From NCBI GenBank assembly GCA_959599095.1, contig CAUGGC010000011.1, positions 1 to 64,000 on the forward strand: 64,000 nt of DNA, given 5' to 3'. The translations under genes were made by a program, and so were the position numbers. How positions within the stretch are numbered: position 1 is the stretch's first letter; each line of letters starts with the position of its first letter. Source of the stretch: an uncultured Collinsella sp. GTDB lineage: Bacteria; Actinomycetota; Coriobacteriia; Coriobacteriales; Coriobacteriaceae. Shown here one piece after another: positions 63,531-64,000 of the stretch. The notes beneath the pieces are model-generated. The model was not told the origin of the DNA, did no database searches, and saw nothing but the letters and a program-made list of their open reading frames with translations.

Positions 63531-64000
63531 ATGAAAGGCATCATCCTCGCCGGCGGGTCCGGCACCCGCCTGTACCCGCTCACGCTCGTGACCTCCAAGC
63601 AGCTGCTGCCGGTCTACGACAAGCCCATGATCTACTACCCGCTCAGCACCCTCATGCTGGCGGGCATCCGCGACATCCTGGTCATCTCCACGCCGACGGA
63701 CCTCCCCAACTTCGAGCGCCTGCTCGGGGACGGCTCGCGCTACGGCGTGAACCTGTCCTACGCCGAGCAGCCGAGCCCGGACGGCCTGGCCCAGGCCTTC
63801 ACGATCGGCGAGGACTTCATCGCCGGCGAGCCGTGCGCCCTGGTGCTGGGCGACAACATCTTCTACGGCAACGGCCTGTCGCGCCACTTGACGCGCGCCG
63901 TCCAGAACGCCGAGTCGGGCAGGGCCACGGTCTTCGGCTACCACGTGGACGACCCCGAGCGCTTCGGCGTCGTGGAGTTCGACGGCGAGGGGAGGGCCGT
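63531..64000 (+). CDS. rfbA: Glucose-1-phosphate thymidylyltransferase, cut by the window end
   Basis: The first 156 residues are present. [18 protein letters not shown] (nucleotide loop), [38 protein letters not shown] and [10 protein letters not shown] are those of RmlA, which makes dTDP-glucose on the way to dTDP-rhamnose. GAGGA precedes the ATG. The gene is about 70 percent GC, in sharp contrast with the AT-rich genes on its left, so it marks the return to native sequence and probably the start of an rml operon. Confidence 0.95.
   Translation, partial: MKGIILAGGSGTRLYPLTLVTSKQLLPVYDKPMIYYPLSTLMLAGIRDILVISTPTDLPNFERLLGDGSRYGVNLSYAEQPSPDGLAQAFTIGEDFIAGEPCALVLGDNIFYGNGLSRHLTRAVQNAESGRATVFGYHVDDPERFGVVEFDGEGRA

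Overview
The window looks like a chromosomal segment of a high-GC Gram-positive gut actinobacterium of the class Coriobacteriia, most likely Collinsella or a close relative. This is inferred from codon use, a Rho with a very long Ala/Pro/Lys/Arg-rich N-terminus, a complete sufCBDSU operon, a GGGtGRT/NifU-like pair and surface proteins with actinobacterial signal peptides. No rRNA or species-specific marker is present, so the genus is an inference.

Layout. 1-11 kb is ordinary core genome: HD-domain protein, CarD-like regulator, argS, rho, a membrane protein, a VanZ-like protein, a ROK sugar kinase and a class I aminotransferase. 11.2-11.8 kb holds tRNA-His and two tRNA-Lys genes, followed by a duplicated tRNA-Lys 3' end and a DinD-like gene. 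12.8-16.3 kb has a flavoprotein and the GGGtGRT/NifU-like pair. 16.7 kb carries a REP-associated (Y1) transposase-like gene. 17.6-23.5 kb is the suf operon with a divergent IscR-like Rrf2 regulator that keeps three cluster-ligand cysteines, and an IscR-type box in the shared promoter. 23.5-28.2 kb has an MNT/HEPN pair, a sortase-anchored surface protein and an AAA-ATPase-like protein.

28-64 kb is a large cell-surface glycan locus. It starts with six glycosyltransferase genes (28.2-36.4 kb). Then come six secreted proteins built from choline-binding-type repeats (36.7-51.7 kb), carrying GH25 muramidase, NlpC/P60-like, C39-like, L,D-transpeptidase or small Cys-rich C-terminal modules. In the middle of these lies a divergent pair, a fused winged-helix/LicC/LicA protein and a LicB-like permease. 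Downstream are a glycosyltransferase, a flippase directly followed by licD (the order seen in pneumococcal tacF-licD), more glycosyltransferases, a DUF2304 protein, an IS256-family remnant, a DUF2142 membrane protein, a second double-domain glycosyltransferase and the start of rfbA (cut by the window end).

The central interpretation is that this locus encodes a self-contained phosphocholine system: choline uptake (LicB-like), phosphorylation and CDP activation (LicA and LicC fused in one protein with a DNA-binding domain), transfer to a surface glycan (LicD), export (flippase), and a family of choline-binding wall enzymes that dock on it. The fused protein has the same order of parts as NadR (HTH, nucleotidyltransferase, kinase). 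A perfect palindrome overlaps both -35 boxes of the divergent promoters between it and a choline-binding protein gene, which suggests that a choline-processing enzyme also regulates the system. GC content swings sharply in 36-64 kb (AT-rich genes with inserted GC-rich blocks, a 561-bp near-identical duplication, an in-frame stop, decayed fragments), which points to transfer and recombination.
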